The notes beneath the pieces are model-generated. The model worked only from the letters and a program-made list of their open reading frames with translations. It was not told where the DNA came from and searched no databases. From Microbacterium terrisoli (GTDB lineage: Bacteria; Actinomycetota; Actinomycetes; Actinomycetales; Microbacteriaceae), in the NCBI RefSeq assembly GCF_030866805.1, contig NZ_CP133019.1:2232001-2296000 (forward strand): a stretch of DNA of 64,000 nucleotides. Reading direction: 5' to 3'. The stretch's first letter is position 1. Each line of letters starts with the position of its first letter. Both the position numbers and the translations under genes were made by a program. This document shows, one piece after another, positions 43,491 to 51,591 of this stretch.

Positions 43491-43559
43491 GAGAGATCGA
43501 TTCCCTTGTTCCTTGCGTCACAGTTTTATGGGTCACAGCACTTTCGAAGACAAGTGATA

Positions 43560-43571
43560 TCACACGTATGA
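43560..43571. promoter_or_regulatory. Candidate FadR-type operator, site 3
   Basis: TCACACGTATGA lies 69 bp upstream of the beta-helix gene start. It is itself near-palindromic (ATCA-N6-TGAT) and shares ACGTATGA with sites 1 and 2. Confidence 0.5.
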
Positions 43572-43618
43572 TGTTTAGCGCAATGGTGTGAGCCACGGTG
43601 TGTCGATCGATACAGCCG

Positions 43619-44191
43619 TCACCCGTGGCGGTGGCCGGGAAGATGGGCCTGATCGCCGTCGTGGTCGAAGATGGTGAGGATCTCGGCAAAGGCACCGTGA
43701 GCGGTGAGTGCGTGGGGGGTCATGGTGGAGAACTCGGCGGCCTGACCTTCCCCGACGAGGATCGTGCGCTCGCCGAGCTGCAGATGGACGATGCCGGTGA
43801 GCACGGTGAACCATTCGTAGCCGGGGTGGACCTGCGCTTCGACACTGTCACTGCCGGCGGTGATCCGCATCTTCGCGATGGTCACACCGCTGCGATCTCT
43901 CTCGCGGGAGAGCAGCCAGATCGTCGCACCGCCCATGTGCTCGGGTTCGGGACGGATCACGACGTCTTCATCGTCCTCGGGTTCGACGAGCTGATCCACG
44001 CTCGTCCCCAGCGCACGGGCGATGGCGACCAGCTGTTCCAGCGCGATGCGGCGGCCACCGGTCTCGATGCGGCTCAGCGTCGAGGTCGACACGAAGCAGC
44101 GCGCGGCGAGCGTGTCCAGCGTCCAGCCTCTGGCCAAGCGGAGCCCGCGTATCCTCTGTCGAACGACCTCGTCGAGTCTTTCTTGCGTCAT
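43619..44191 (-). CDS. XRE-family regulator with cupin domain
   Basis: This 190-residue regulator has an N-terminal HTH_3 (LRLARGWTLDTLAARCFVSTSTLSRIETGGR) and a C-terminal cupin_2 barrel (HPGYEWFTVLTGIVHLQLGERTILVGEGQAAEFSTMTPHAL, in blocks). The cupin probably senses a small ligand or metal. The ATG at 44191 is the first that includes the HTH; an open frame extends beyond it but is antisense to the next gene. It is divergent from the fused methyltransferase-oxidoreductase and is its likely regulator. Confidence 0.88.
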   Translation of the reverse strand: MTQERLDEVVRQRIRGLRLARGWTLDTLAARCFVSTSTLSRIETGGRRIALEQLVAIARALGTSVDQLVEPEDDEDVVIRPEPEHMGGATIWLLSRERDRSGVTIAKMRITAGSDSVEAQVHPGYEWFTVLTGIVHLQLGERTILVGEGQAAEFSTMTPHALTAHGAFAEILTIFDHDGDQAHLPGHRHG

Positions 44192-44238
44192 ACGCAAAAG
44201 TTTATGCCCCACCCGCGAACCACGGTTAGTGTCGCCGT

Positions 44239-46131
44239 ATGACTTCTCACGATGCTCCGCATCCTGTTCACCACCACGAAGCCGGCCGCCACGAAGCTCA
44301 CCACCACGAAGCCGGCCGCCACGAAGCTCGTCACCATCACGACCCGGAGTCGTCCGCCGAGTACCTCGACCGAGGGGCTCGCCAGGCTGCCGCCCTGACC
44401 GCGCGCACGCTGGATCGCGCCGCGTCTGCCCTGGCTGCCCCGGTGTGCTCGGCGCTCGATCTGGGATCGGGCACCGGTGCCGGCACGGTCGCTCTCGCAC
44501 GACGGTTCCCGGAGGCGCAGGTGCACGCGCTGGACCTGTCGACACAGCTGCTGGATCGACTGAAGGATGCTGCGCTCGTTGCGGGCGTCGCCGACCGGGT
44601 GCACACTCACCCGGTCGATCTCGACGACGACTGGACGACGCTCGTGCCCGGCGGCGTGGACCTGGTGTGGGTATCGCTGTCCTTGCACCACGTCGCCGAC
44701 CCTGCCTCGGTGCTGCAGCGCGCGCTGTCGGTGCTGCGGCCCGGCGGGGTCCTGGTGATCACCGAGATGAGCGGATCCATCCAGCTCACTCCTGACGACC
44801 TGGGCACGGGACGGGACGGGCTTGCCGCCCGTGCCGCCAGCGGCCTTGCCGCGGAGGGCTATCCGACCACGGCCGATTGGACGGTGCCGCTGACCGACGC
44901 AGGGTTCGTGCACACGCAGCGCGAGCTCATGGATCTGACCGTCGCGGGCGACGACGCCGAGGGCGCGGCGTACCTTGCGGCACAGCTGTCGGCATGGCAC
45001 AGCATCCTCGCCCAAAGCATGTCGGGCGATGATCTGGTCGCCCTGAAGGCGGCCGAAAGCGAGATCAGGGCAGGTTCGTCACCGGTCACCGAGAACTCCG
45101 CTCGCGTCGCATGGGTCGCCGTTCGCCCCGACGACACCGCCCCGGACGCGATGGAGGCGGACGTCGCCGTCGTCGGAGGAGGCGCCGCCGGGCTGGCCGC
45201 AGCGATCGCCATGGCCCGTTCGCGCCGACGTGTGGTCGTGATCGACGCCGGTGAACCGCGCAATGCGCCCGCTGACGGCATCCACAACGCGCTCGGCAAC
45301 GAAGGCGTGCCGCCTCGGGAACTGCTGGCCAAGGGGCGCGCCGAGGCCGAGTCGTACGGCGTGCTCATCGTCCACGGGGCAGCCACCCGCGCCCACGGCA
45401 CGATCGACGACTTCACCGTCGAGGTCGACGGCGGGTCACGTCGCGTGCACGCGCGCCGCGTCATCCTGGCCACGGGGCTGAAAGACGATCTCCCGGATGT
45501 GCCGGGAGTGCGCGAGGCGTGGGGACGCACGGTGCTGCATTGCCCGTTCTGCCACGGGTGGGAGGTGCGCGATCAGCACATCGCGATCCTCGCCCCTGAC
45601 GAGGTGGCGCTGCACCAGGTCATGCTGTTCCGACAGCTTTCGAAGACGGTCACGGTCTTCCTGCACGAGGCGGCAGACCCCACACCGGAGCAGTGGGCGC
45701 AGCTGGATGCTCTGGAGGTCACCGTCATCCGACCCCGCGTGGAACGACTCGTCGTCGACGGCACCCGCGTGCGCAGCATCGAGGTCGACGGCGGCGGCTC
45801 GTACGACGTCGACGCCGTCGCCGTCGTGCCCCGCTTCAACGCGCGCACCGAGCTGTATGAAGCACTGGGCGGCGAGGCCACTGTGACGCCGTTCGGCCGG
45901 CAGATCGCGGTAGATGCCCGTGGAGCGACAGCCGTGCCCGGTGTGTTCGCCGCGGGCAATGCCGGCGACCCGATGGCCATGGTCGTCGGTTCAGCGGCCT
46001 CGGGAGTGGCCACCGGCGCGGCCGTGCACGCAGACCTCGCCTTCTCAGACCTCGACCGCGCCGTGCGGGCACGACGCGCTGTGCATGAACGCGCTGTGAA
46101 TGAACGACGTGCCGCGAGTGCGATGGCCTGA
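44239..46131 (+). CDS. Fused SAM methyltransferase and thioredoxin reductase-like flavoprotein with His-rich N-terminus
   Basis: This 630-residue fusion has three parts. Residues 1-35 are His-rich (HHHEAGRHEA twice). Residues 40-295 are a class I methyltransferase (DLGSGTGAGTVALARRF, VSLSLHHVADP). Residues 306-612 are an FAD/NAD(P) oxidoreductase with VAVVGGGAAGLAAAIA, ILATGLKDDLPDVPG and redox pair C435/C438 in HCPFCHGWEVRD. CPxCHG flavoproteins include dithiol oxidases of the GliT/HlmI type. Pairing with a methyltransferase suggests thiol oxidation and S-methylation of one substrate, which is inference. The domain order here is methyltransferase first. An internal ATG at 45151 could start the flavoprotein alone. 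Confidence 0.87.
   Translation: MTSHDAPHPVHHHEAGRHEAHHHEAGRHEARHHHDPESSAEYLDRGARQAAALTARTLDRAASALAAPVCSALDLGSGTGAGTVALARRFPEAQVHALDLSTQLLDRLKDAALVAGVADRVHTHPVDLDDDWTTLVPGGVDLVWVSLSLHHVADPASVLQRALSVLRPGGVLVITEMSGSIQLTPDDLGTGRDGLAARAASGLAAEGYPTTADWTVPLTDAGFVHTQRELMDLTVAGDDAEGAAYLAAQLSAWHSILAQSMSGDDLVALKAAESEIRAGSSPVTENSARVAWVAVRPDDTAPDAMEADVAVVGGGAAGLAAAIAMARSRRRVVVIDAGEPRNAPADGIHNALGNEGVPPRELLAKGRAEAESYGVLIVHGAATRAHGTIDDFTVEVDGGSRRVHARRVILATGLKDDLPDVPGVREAWGRTVLHCPFCHGWEVRDQHIAILAPDEVALHQVMLFRQLSKTVTVFLHEAADPTPEQWAQLDALEVTVIRPRVERLVVDGTRVRSIEVDGGGSYDVDAVAVVPRFNARTELYEALGGEATVTPFGRQIAVDARGATAVPGVFAAGNAGDPMAMVVGSAASGVATGAAVHADLAFSDLDRAVRARRAVHERAVNERRAASAMA
44269..44328. repeat. Perfect 30-bp tandem duplication coding for a His-rich segment
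   Basis: Two identical 30-bp units (44269-44298 and 44299-44328) encode HHHEAGRHEA twice, followed by RHHHDPE. The segment could bind metal. Confidence 0.9.
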
Positions 46132-46356
46132 GCGACGACGCGAGTCAGTGAGTCGTCCTGGCGAGTAGGCGCCGTCGGTACGGCGACCTCGGTGCGCTGG
46201 GCCGCTGACGTGCAGCGAACCTTTCGAGCACGACCGGCACCGTGCCGGCTCATACCGCGACGAGCCGAGCCGACGCCTACGAGATCGGCTTGCCGACCTC
46301 GGCGCGTCGGATGCAGTGCACACAGACGCCCGGCGTTCGCACGCTGAATGTTGCGG

Positions 46357-46656
46357 CTACAGCACCTCGGCCCACCCTCGCGTGGGCTGCACGGTGGCGA
46401 AGTTGGCGATGTCCGCGTAGATCTCCTCGCCGTGTTCGGCGAGCATCACACCGAAGGTCTCGGCGGACTCGACCCAGAAATACGCGGCGACCGCGAACGG
46501 CGGGGTTGGCGCGCCCGGGGTGGCCACGGCACGATGCACTTCCCAGCGAACGCAGTTCTCACCGATCATCTCGGCGAACCGCGGAGCGTGGACCGTGGCG
46601 AAGTAGTCGACGTTGAGGCCGTCGCTTTCGGGGTAGACGACAGAGGCGCAGAACAT
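46357..46656 (-). CDS. EthD-family small protein
   Basis: This 99-residue ferredoxin-like-fold protein has the EthD pattern: FATVHAPRFAEMIGENCVRWEVHRAV and a C-terminal YADIANFATVQPTRGWAEVL. Family members act in degradation of ethers or polyketide-like compounds, often as small monooxygenase- or cyclase-like proteins. It is divergent from the PadR gene and is a probable target. The 225 bp between it and the fusion gene contain nothing recognisable. Confidence 0.8.
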   Translation of the reverse strand: MFCASVVYPESDGLNVDYFATVHAPRFAEMIGENCVRWEVHRAVATPGAPTPPFAVAAYFWVESAETFGVMLAEHGEEIYADIANFATVQPTRGWAEVL

Positions 46657-46738
46657 GGTGATCTCTTTCGGTTGAACGGTCAGGTGTCCGGCAATCCATT
46701 GTGCGCCGCCTCATCGCACTCGTCCACTCAAACTAGAT

Positions 46739-46750
46739 TAGGATAACCTA
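46739..46750. promoter_or_regulatory. Palindrome in the EthD/PadR divergent promoter
   Basis: TAGG-ATAA-CCTA sits 2 bp before the PadR start inside an AT-rich patch. Its position suits autorepression by PadR. Confidence 0.4.
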
Positions 46751-46752
46751 TT

Positions 46753-47265
46753 ATGGCCTATCCCGAGATCCTGATCTTGCGTCATCTGTCACGGCGTCCC
46801 GCGCACGGGTATGAGCTGCGGAAGCGGATCGAGGAGACGACCGGGATCGTCATCAACAACAACTCGCTGTATCCGGCGTTGAAACGGTTCGTGGAAGCGG
46901 GCGCGGTGAGGATGACGGTCGAGCAGCACGAGTCGAAGCCGCCTCGTCACGTCTACGAGCTGACGGACGTGGGGCGGGAGCTGCTGCATGACCTGCTCTC
47001 GGAGCTGCCTGTCGCTCAGGCCGGGGATGATCTGGAGTTCCTGACCCGGCTCGGCCAGTTCGCCTTCCTCGATCCGGACGAACGTGTCACGATTCTCGAC
47101 GTCCGTGCGACCGCGCTGTCGGCTCGCCGGGATCGGCTTGCCGCTCTGGCCGAGCGCGCACCGGACGAGTTCTGGGGTTCCGCGGTGATCGCCCGGCTCC
47201 GTGCGCAGACCGAGGCGGAGCTGCACTGGCTTGACGAGCTGGGCGATCAGGCGGCGCGGCCGTGA
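46753..47265 (+). CDS. PadR-family regulator
   Basis: This 170-residue PadR regulator has the winged helix RPAHGYELRKRIEETTGIVINNNSLYPALKRFVEAG and a long C-terminal helical region for dimerisation. The ATG is preceded by AT-rich sequence without a ribosome site, so it may be leaderless. It overlaps the DHA2 exporter start by 4 bp (GTGA) and probably controls that exporter and the divergent EthD gene. Confidence 0.9.
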   Translation: MAYPEILILRHLSRRPAHGYELRKRIEETTGIVINNNSLYPALKRFVEAGAVRMTVEQHESKPPRHVYELTDVGRELLHDLLSELPVAQAGDDLEFLTRLGQFAFLDPDERVTILDVRATALSARRDRLAALAERAPDEFWGSAVIARLRAQTEAELHWLDELGDQAARP

Positions 47266-48674
47266 CGAGCGCGCCCGCGCAGCGGTTGGGCGTCGTCGCG
47301 CAGTATGCGTTGCTGGCGGGTCCGTTGCTGTCGATGCTCGATTCGAGCATCGTCAACATCGCCATCGCCCCGATCGCCACGGAGATGCACGCCGAGCTCA
47401 GCACCGTGCAGTGGGTGACCAGCGGCTACATGCTCGCGCTCGGCACCGGCCTGGCGCTGACGTCGTTCTTGGCGCGTCGCTTCGGCACGCTGCGCACCTA
47501 CACGATCGGGATGCTCGCGTTCACCGCGGCGTCCGTGCCGTGCGGCCTCGCGCCGACCACCGACGTTCTGATCGGCGCCCGCGTTGTGCAAGGGCTCACC
47601 GGTGCCACGCTCGTACCGCTCGCGATAAGCATGCTCATGGGCTCTTCGGGCGCGTCCCGCAGCATCTCCCCGCTGGCGGGGATGCTCCTCTTCCTCGGCC
47701 CCGCGCTCGGCCCCAGCCTCGGCGGGCTCCTGATCGGTGCTTTCGGGTGGCGGTCGATCTTCTTCATCAACCTGCCGGTCGGACTTCTCGCCGTGATGGC
47801 CGCCCGCACCATCCCGACCGGAATCGCCCCTGCCGGGCAGCGGAACACCCGCCTCGACCTTCTCGGTCTCGGCCTGCTCGCTCTCGGACTGTTCGGTCTG
47901 TTGTTCGGACTCGATCGCGGCGAAAGCAACGGCTGGGCCGACCCCGCCTCCTGTCTGCCGCTCGGCGCGGGCCTGCTCCTGCTCACCGGATATGTGCTGC
48001 GCTCCCGCCGCACGCCGCATCCGGTGCTCGATCCGCGCATTCTGCGCGATCGTGACGCCGCGCTCTCGTTCGTCCTCTGCGCCGCTGCGTCGGTCGCGGC
48101 GTGGTCGATCCTGTTCCTGCTCCCGGTGTTCCTGCAGCACGTTCAGGGCTACACGGCGCTCATGGCCGGGATCGCGCTGCTCCCGCAAGGCATCCTCACC
48201 GGCCTCGGCACCGTCCTCGGCCAGAAGGTCGCCGACCACATCGGCATCCGATACACGGTGCTCATCGGCTTCGCTGTGCTCGTGGTCTCCTCCCTCGGCT
48301 TGCTCACCCTCGACGCCACGACCTCGCTCTGGGTCACCTCCGCAATCCTCGCTGCCCGTTCCGCCTCGATCGGCCTGGTCATCACCCCGTTGCTGACCGT
48401 CGTCAACCTGCACCTGGCATCCGAGGAACAAGCGGACGCGAACACCGTGTTCAACGTCGTCCAACGCATCGCCGGCTCCCTCGGCATCGGACTCCTCGCC
48501 GGCTACTTCGCCACCCAGACCGCGACGATCGGCCCCGTCGACGCGCTCCACCAGGTCGCGATCATCATCGCCGCCATCGCGGCCACCGCAACTGCCGTCG
48601 CCCTCTTTCTGCCACCCCGCTCGTCAACGCATGTAAGGATCCCCGCAGATCGAGCCAGACGGAGAATTGACTGA
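47262..48674 (+). CDS. DHA2-type MFS drug exporter
   Basis: This 470-residue, 14-helix exporter has DSSIVNIAIAPIATEMHAELS, VQWVTSGYMLALGTGLAL and LGPALGPSLGGLLIGAFGWRSIFFINLP, shown as separate blocks of the EmrB/QacA family. The GTG start overlaps the PadR stop (GTGA), a classic regulator-pump pair. Its last codons lie about 110 bp before the left boundary of the integrated element, so it is the last native gene on that side. Confidence 0.9.
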   Translation: MTSAPAQRLGVVAQYALLAGPLLSMLDSSIVNIAIAPIATEMHAELSTVQWVTSGYMLALGTGLALTSFLARRFGTLRTYTIGMLAFTAASVPCGLAPTTDVLIGARVVQGLTGATLVPLAISMLMGSSGASRSISPLAGMLLFLGPALGPSLGGLLIGAFGWRSIFFINLPVGLLAVMAARTIPTGIAPAGQRNTRLDLLGLGLLALGLFGLLFGLDRGESNGWADPASCLPLGAGLLLLTGYVLRSRRTPHPVLDPRILRDRDAALSFVLCAAASVAAWSILFLLPVFLQHVQGYTALMAGIALLPQGILTGLGTVLGQKVADHIGIRYTVLIGFAVLVVSSLGLLTLDATTSLWVTSAILAARSASIGLVITPLLTVVNLHLASEEQADANTVFNVVQRIAGSLGIGLLAGYFATQTATIGPVDALHQVAIIIAAIAATATAVALFLPPRSSTHVRIPADRARRRID

Positions 48675-48746
48675 CCATCGTCTCGAGAGGGCCCGCGGTC
48701 TTCGACTCCCAGTGCCGCACGATCTGGGGCAGGCCAGACACGACGA

Positions 48747-48780
48747 AAGTCCCGATGAAAATGACTTCTCATCAGGACTT
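48747..48780 (-). terminator. Original tRNA-Pro terminator, displaced to the left junction
   Basis: The arms AAGTCCCGATGA and TCATCAGGACTT form a stem next to the left att repeat. It follows the tRNA 3' end (minus strand) that is now separated from its gene, so it probably terminated the tRNA transcript before integration. Confidence 0.65.
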
Positions 48781-48784
48781 TTCC

Positions 48785-48827
48785 GTCGGGATGACAGGAT
48801 TTGAACCTGCGACCCCCTGACCCCCAG
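48785..48827. repeat. attL: displaced 3' half of tRNA-Pro
   Basis: Forty-three bases are identical to 61949-61991. They cover the tRNA from the anticodon loop to the 3' end and one base beyond. Sequence diverges abruptly after the repeat (GCAAC here, TCAGG at the tRNA). It is not a functional tRNA. Confidence 0.93.
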
Positions 48828-48971
48828 GCAACGCCGAGCGACTTTCTGAATGCCCCACAGCACGCCGACGTACCCCGTTCTACCCCGAGATTCCGCGGAT
48901 TTCACCACGACTGACACCGGGCACCATGGGGCTCGTCGGGGGACTCGGGAGGACCTCGGAGGAGCGTGGCG

Positions 48972-48992
48972 GGAGTCCTTTCGGAGTCCTCG
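48972..48992. promoter_or_regulatory. Integrase arm-type site, left
   Basis: This 21-bp sequence made of two GGAGTCCT units (GGAGTCCTTTC, GGAGTCCTCG) matches the right-end site at 61872-61892 at 20 of 21 positions, in the same orientation. It lies in a 403-bp stretch without a supported gene (48675-49077) that otherwise holds the terminator, attL and a GGGGCTCG/CGAGCCCC inverted repeat enclosing this site. Confidence 0.7.
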
Positions 48993-49077
48993 CCGAGCCC
49001 CATTCGGCGAACGTGCGGTGTCTGTCTGAGAGTAGGGTCCACGCCGCACGGAGCGGCAGCGACGAGGGGACACGACC

Positions 49078-49368
49078 ATGAGCAAATGGAAGAACAAGCG
49101 CTACGACAGGCTGACGGACGAGGAGCAGGACCTGCTGTTCTACGCGATCCTTGACGCCCGGGATGCCGCCGCTGAGCGCTGGGCGATGGAGTTCGGCAAG
49201 GTACTCCCGCCGCACGTCGAGCTCGCGATCGTGGAGCAGTACGCTAACCAGCTCCACGACGAGCTCGGGCCGCGTACCGAAGCCTGGAGCGTTGTCGATG
49301 GGTGTGGAGTCGCTACCGTGCTGGGATGGGGTGAGGCGGAGTCGTCGGAATCGGGATCACGTTGGTGA
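49078..49368 (+). CDS. Hypothetical protein, 96 aa
   Basis: The product begins MSKWKNKRYDRLTDEEQDLL and continues with an Ala/Glu-rich helical region (ILDARDAAAERWAMEFG). It is not recognised. GAGGGG lies 9 bases before the ATG. It is the first gene inside the left end, and its last 56 bases overlap the convergent membrane-protein gene, so its C-terminal part (after GPRTEAW) may be poorly conserved. It could be a small regulator or accessory factor. Confidence 0.55.
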   Translation: MSKWKNKRYDRLTDEEQDLLFYAILDARDAAAERWAMEFGKVLPPHVELAIVEQYANQLHDELGPRTEAWSVVDGCGVATVLGWGEAESSESGSRW

Positions 49369-50005
49369 TGTTAATCTCCGGCGCGGGCTCGGGTACCACC
49401 GCCCTAGCGGGCAAGAAGAAGAGGACCCATGTTGCCGTGATGAGAAGCGCGCAGATTCCACCGTAGAACAGGTTCAGTTTGTGCTTCGAGTGCAGCTTGA
49501 CCTCCGCCGCGCGCCAGGTAATTGGCCGTCTAACGGCTCCGGCCCGCTTGCGCCATGGCCAGCGGGGCCAGTGTGGAGAGATCGGACTCTCGTCGCCAAT
49601 CTTCTTGCCCAGCCCCGCTTCTACACCAAATGCCTTGAGCAACTTCTCCTGGGCAATTCCCTCTTTGACAGCGCCAACGAGGAGCTTGTGATACCACCCG
49701 GCGTCGGCAAACCAAAAGGCGATCCAGATCGCGAGACCGAGCAACGGGACGGCGAATGCCGGGCTCACGTGCCTTCCATCGAAGGCGAACGTGTCGGTAT
49801 TCGCATAGGCAAACCCAGTCGCGCCAAAGGTGAAGGTGAGAACAGTCAAAGCGAGAGCGCGGATACGCCATCCGATGTCGTTGAAGTGCTGCTGGACATC
49901 CACAGCCTTCTCCCACAGCGTGAGATGTGCCTGCAGACGCGCCTCAACGGACGCGGGCGTCGGCTCCGGGGTCAGCACAGCCACCGGGGGCTCGGGCGCG
50001 CTCAC
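49313..50005 (-). CDS. Three-TM membrane protein of the restriction-modification operon
   Basis: This 230-residue protein is not assigned to a family. Hydrophobic helices are predicted at about residues 47-70, 82-101 and 181-205, with a cytoplasmic stretch between helices 2 and 3 containing GWYHKLLVGAVKEGIAQEKLL and a basic WPRWPWRKRAG segment. The C-terminus is Pro-rich. The GTG overlaps the HAD stop by 4 bp, so it is translated with that gene. The pattern recalls two-helix SLATT/S-2TM effector-like proteins of defence loci, but the match is weak. Confidence 0.75.
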   Translation of the reverse strand: MSAPEPPVAVLTPEPTPASVEARLQAHLTLWEKAVDVQQHFNDIGWRIRALALTVLTFTFGATGFAYANTDTFAFDGRHVSPAFAVPLLGLAIWIAFWFADAGWYHKLLVGAVKEGIAQEKLLKAFGVEAGLGKKIGDESPISPHWPRWPWRKRAGAVRRPITWRAAEVKLHSKHKLNLFYGGICALLITATWVLFFLPARAVVPEPAPEINITNVIPIPTTPPHPIPAR

Positions 50006-50877
50006 GGGCGCGGCCGAAAATCGAAGATATCCAGAAGCTGCGGTAGACCATTCTCCAAAATGAACGAAGGTGTCCGCTTGTCGCGCTCCGATCGCTCCTG
50101 CGCGATCATCGCGTCGGGCCAGTGCGAGACTCGCCGGAGCTGTTCATACTCCTCCATGTGCTGCACTCGACCATACTTCGCCCAGACGTCGAGCACGCCA
50201 ACGTCCTGGGCCATCGGGACATCCTTGTCGAGGCTGTCTCCGACGTAAACGACCTTGGAGGGATCGATGCGGTATTGCGAGACAACTGTCTGGAGAACGA
50301 TCGGGTCGGGCTTGAGCACGCCAGCGGGAACATGGTGGTGCTCGGTGTGGTGAAGCCCGTAGGCGTCTGGCTTGTACCGACGCATCTCTTCGGGAACCAC
50401 GCCCGCAGGAGCGTCGTGATCGGGCGAAGAGTAAAGCCGATCGATCACGCCGTCGAGATCGAGGTAACGAATCCGCCAGTGGGTCCAGTACTCCAGCGAC
50501 TCCGTGTAGGCGACGATCGGAGTTCCAGTGGCGTCGATGGCACGCAGCGTGTCGAGGACTCCGGGATACAGCTCGGTGTGCATAAGGCGTGCCTTGTTCT
50601 GCGCGTGAAGCGCTTCGTCGAAGGCTTCTCGCAAGGAGTGGCCATGCGCGTATGGGCGCAGAACTTCCAACTCCTCAATGAGCCACGAGTACTCGCTGGT
50701 ACCGCGGCTTTGGTGGATCGGCCGGATCGCCCGCTCAAGCTCAGCCTCGGGCAGTCCAGTCGCGTCTGAAAGCCCCTGCAGCAGGGCACTAAACGAGTGG
50801 TACCACGCTCGGAACCAGTCCCACAAGGTGTTATCGAGGTCGACAACGAGAAGTTCCGCGGGGATGCGGTCAGCCAA
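50002..50877 (-). CDS. HAD-superfamily hydrolase in the restriction-modification operon
   Basis: This 291-residue HAD protein has motif I LLVVDLDNTLWDW (nucleophile D13, acid D15), motif II in IVAYTESLEYW, a lysine in VLKPDPIVLQ and motif IV VVYVGDSLDKDVPMAQDVG. It would hydrolyse a phosphoester or phosphonate. It sits 6 bp after the methyltransferase gene and overlaps the membrane-protein gene, an unusual partner for restriction-modification. It could be a nucleotidase acting in defence or a small-molecule phosphatase; neither can be chosen from sequence. Confidence 0.88.
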   Translation of the reverse strand: MADRIPAELLVVDLDNTLWDWFRAWYHSFSALLQGLSDATGLPEAELERAIRPIHQSRGTSEYSWLIEELEVLRPYAHGHSLREAFDEALHAQNKARLMHTELYPGVLDTLRAIDATGTPIVAYTESLEYWTHWRIRYLDLDGVIDRLYSSPDHDAPAGVVPEEMRRYKPDAYGLHHTEHHHVPAGVLKPDPIVLQTVVSQYRIDPSKVVYVGDSLDKDVPMAQDVGVLDVWAKYGRVQHMEEYEQLRRVSHWPDAMIAQERSERDKRTPSFILENGLPQLLDIFDFRPRP

Positions 50878-50883
50878 GACGCA

Positions 50884-51561
50884 TCAGCCGTTCACCACAC
50901 CAGCGTACTGAGGTGGTCCCAGGATAGCGCCGCCGGTGTAACCTCGGTGTACCTTGCCGCGGACTTCTTCGACGTCTGACTCGTTACCCCAGGCTTCCCA
51001 GCCCTGACGCTTGTGTCGCGCGAACATCTCGAGATAGGGACCTGGCGAGCAAGACTCGATGAACTCGTACTGCTCATCGGGTTTGCGCGAGTGCTCGCGC
51101 TTGCGGGTCTCGATCATATTGACCTGGCTTCGCGCAGGTGCGAGGGTCCGCATTGATCCGCGCACGCCGAACAAGATGAGCTCCGTGACGTTGCGGAAGT
51201 AGAAGCCCACGCCGCGCCCATCCGGGCCGCCATCGATGCGGCGCTTCGCCCAGACAATGTTGCTGACATAACGGAAGCCCCACGCCCCCATAACCGCCAT
51301 GCCGTCGGGCAGGAGCGCGTTTGGCACCCACAGGTATAGATGTGCGTTCTTCGCCAAGGTGTCCTCGACCGGAAGTGCCTTGATATCCTCCAGCGTCATG
51401 GTGTCGTAGCGGTCGAGACGACGGTGCTCGGGCGCGACCTTCCCAGTGCGGTTCGCGAATCGCCACGGGGGATCAGCGAGCACGGTCTTAAAGCCGCCTT
51501 CGACCTTCGGTAGTGGGACGAACGGTGTGGGGTGGGCGTCAGCGCGGAGAGGGGAAGCCAT
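50884..51561 (-). CDS. MT-A70-family adenine DNA methyltransferase
   Basis: This 225-residue methyltransferase has catalytic DPPW (D30-W33) in TVLADPPWRF and the family blocks HLYLWVPNALLPDGMAVMGAWGF, VSNIVWAKRR, FRNVTELILFGVRG and ARHKRQGWEAWGNE. It methylates adenine N6 in a specific DNA sequence and should protect host DNA from the BglII-like enzyme encoded 30 bp upstream. MT-A70 enzymes are also carried by phages as solitary methylases, but the linked nuclease supports a type II system. Confidence 0.9.
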   Translation of the reverse strand: MASPLRADAHPTPFVPLPKVEGGFKTVLADPPWRFANRTGKVAPEHRRLDRYDTMTLEDIKALPVEDTLAKNAHLYLWVPNALLPDGMAVMGAWGFRYVSNIVWAKRRIDGGPDGRGVGFYFRNVTELILFGVRGSMRTLAPARSQVNMIETRKREHSRKPDEQYEFIESCSPGPYLEMFARHKRQGWEAWGNESDVEEVRGKVHRGYTGGAILGPPQYAGVVNG

Positions 51562-51591
51562 GTCAAGAACTCTACTTTGGAGTTCCGACGT

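Noticed and set aside
47247..48551. Minus-strand open frame of 434 codons opposite the second DHA2 exporter
   Set aside because: It is extremely rich in Glu/Arg/Gly/Ala, the usual antisense image of a membrane protein.
48785..48827. A second tRNA gene at the left junction
   Set aside because: Only the 3' half from the anticodon loop is present. There is no acceptor 5' strand or D-arm, so it is an att repeat and not a tRNA.
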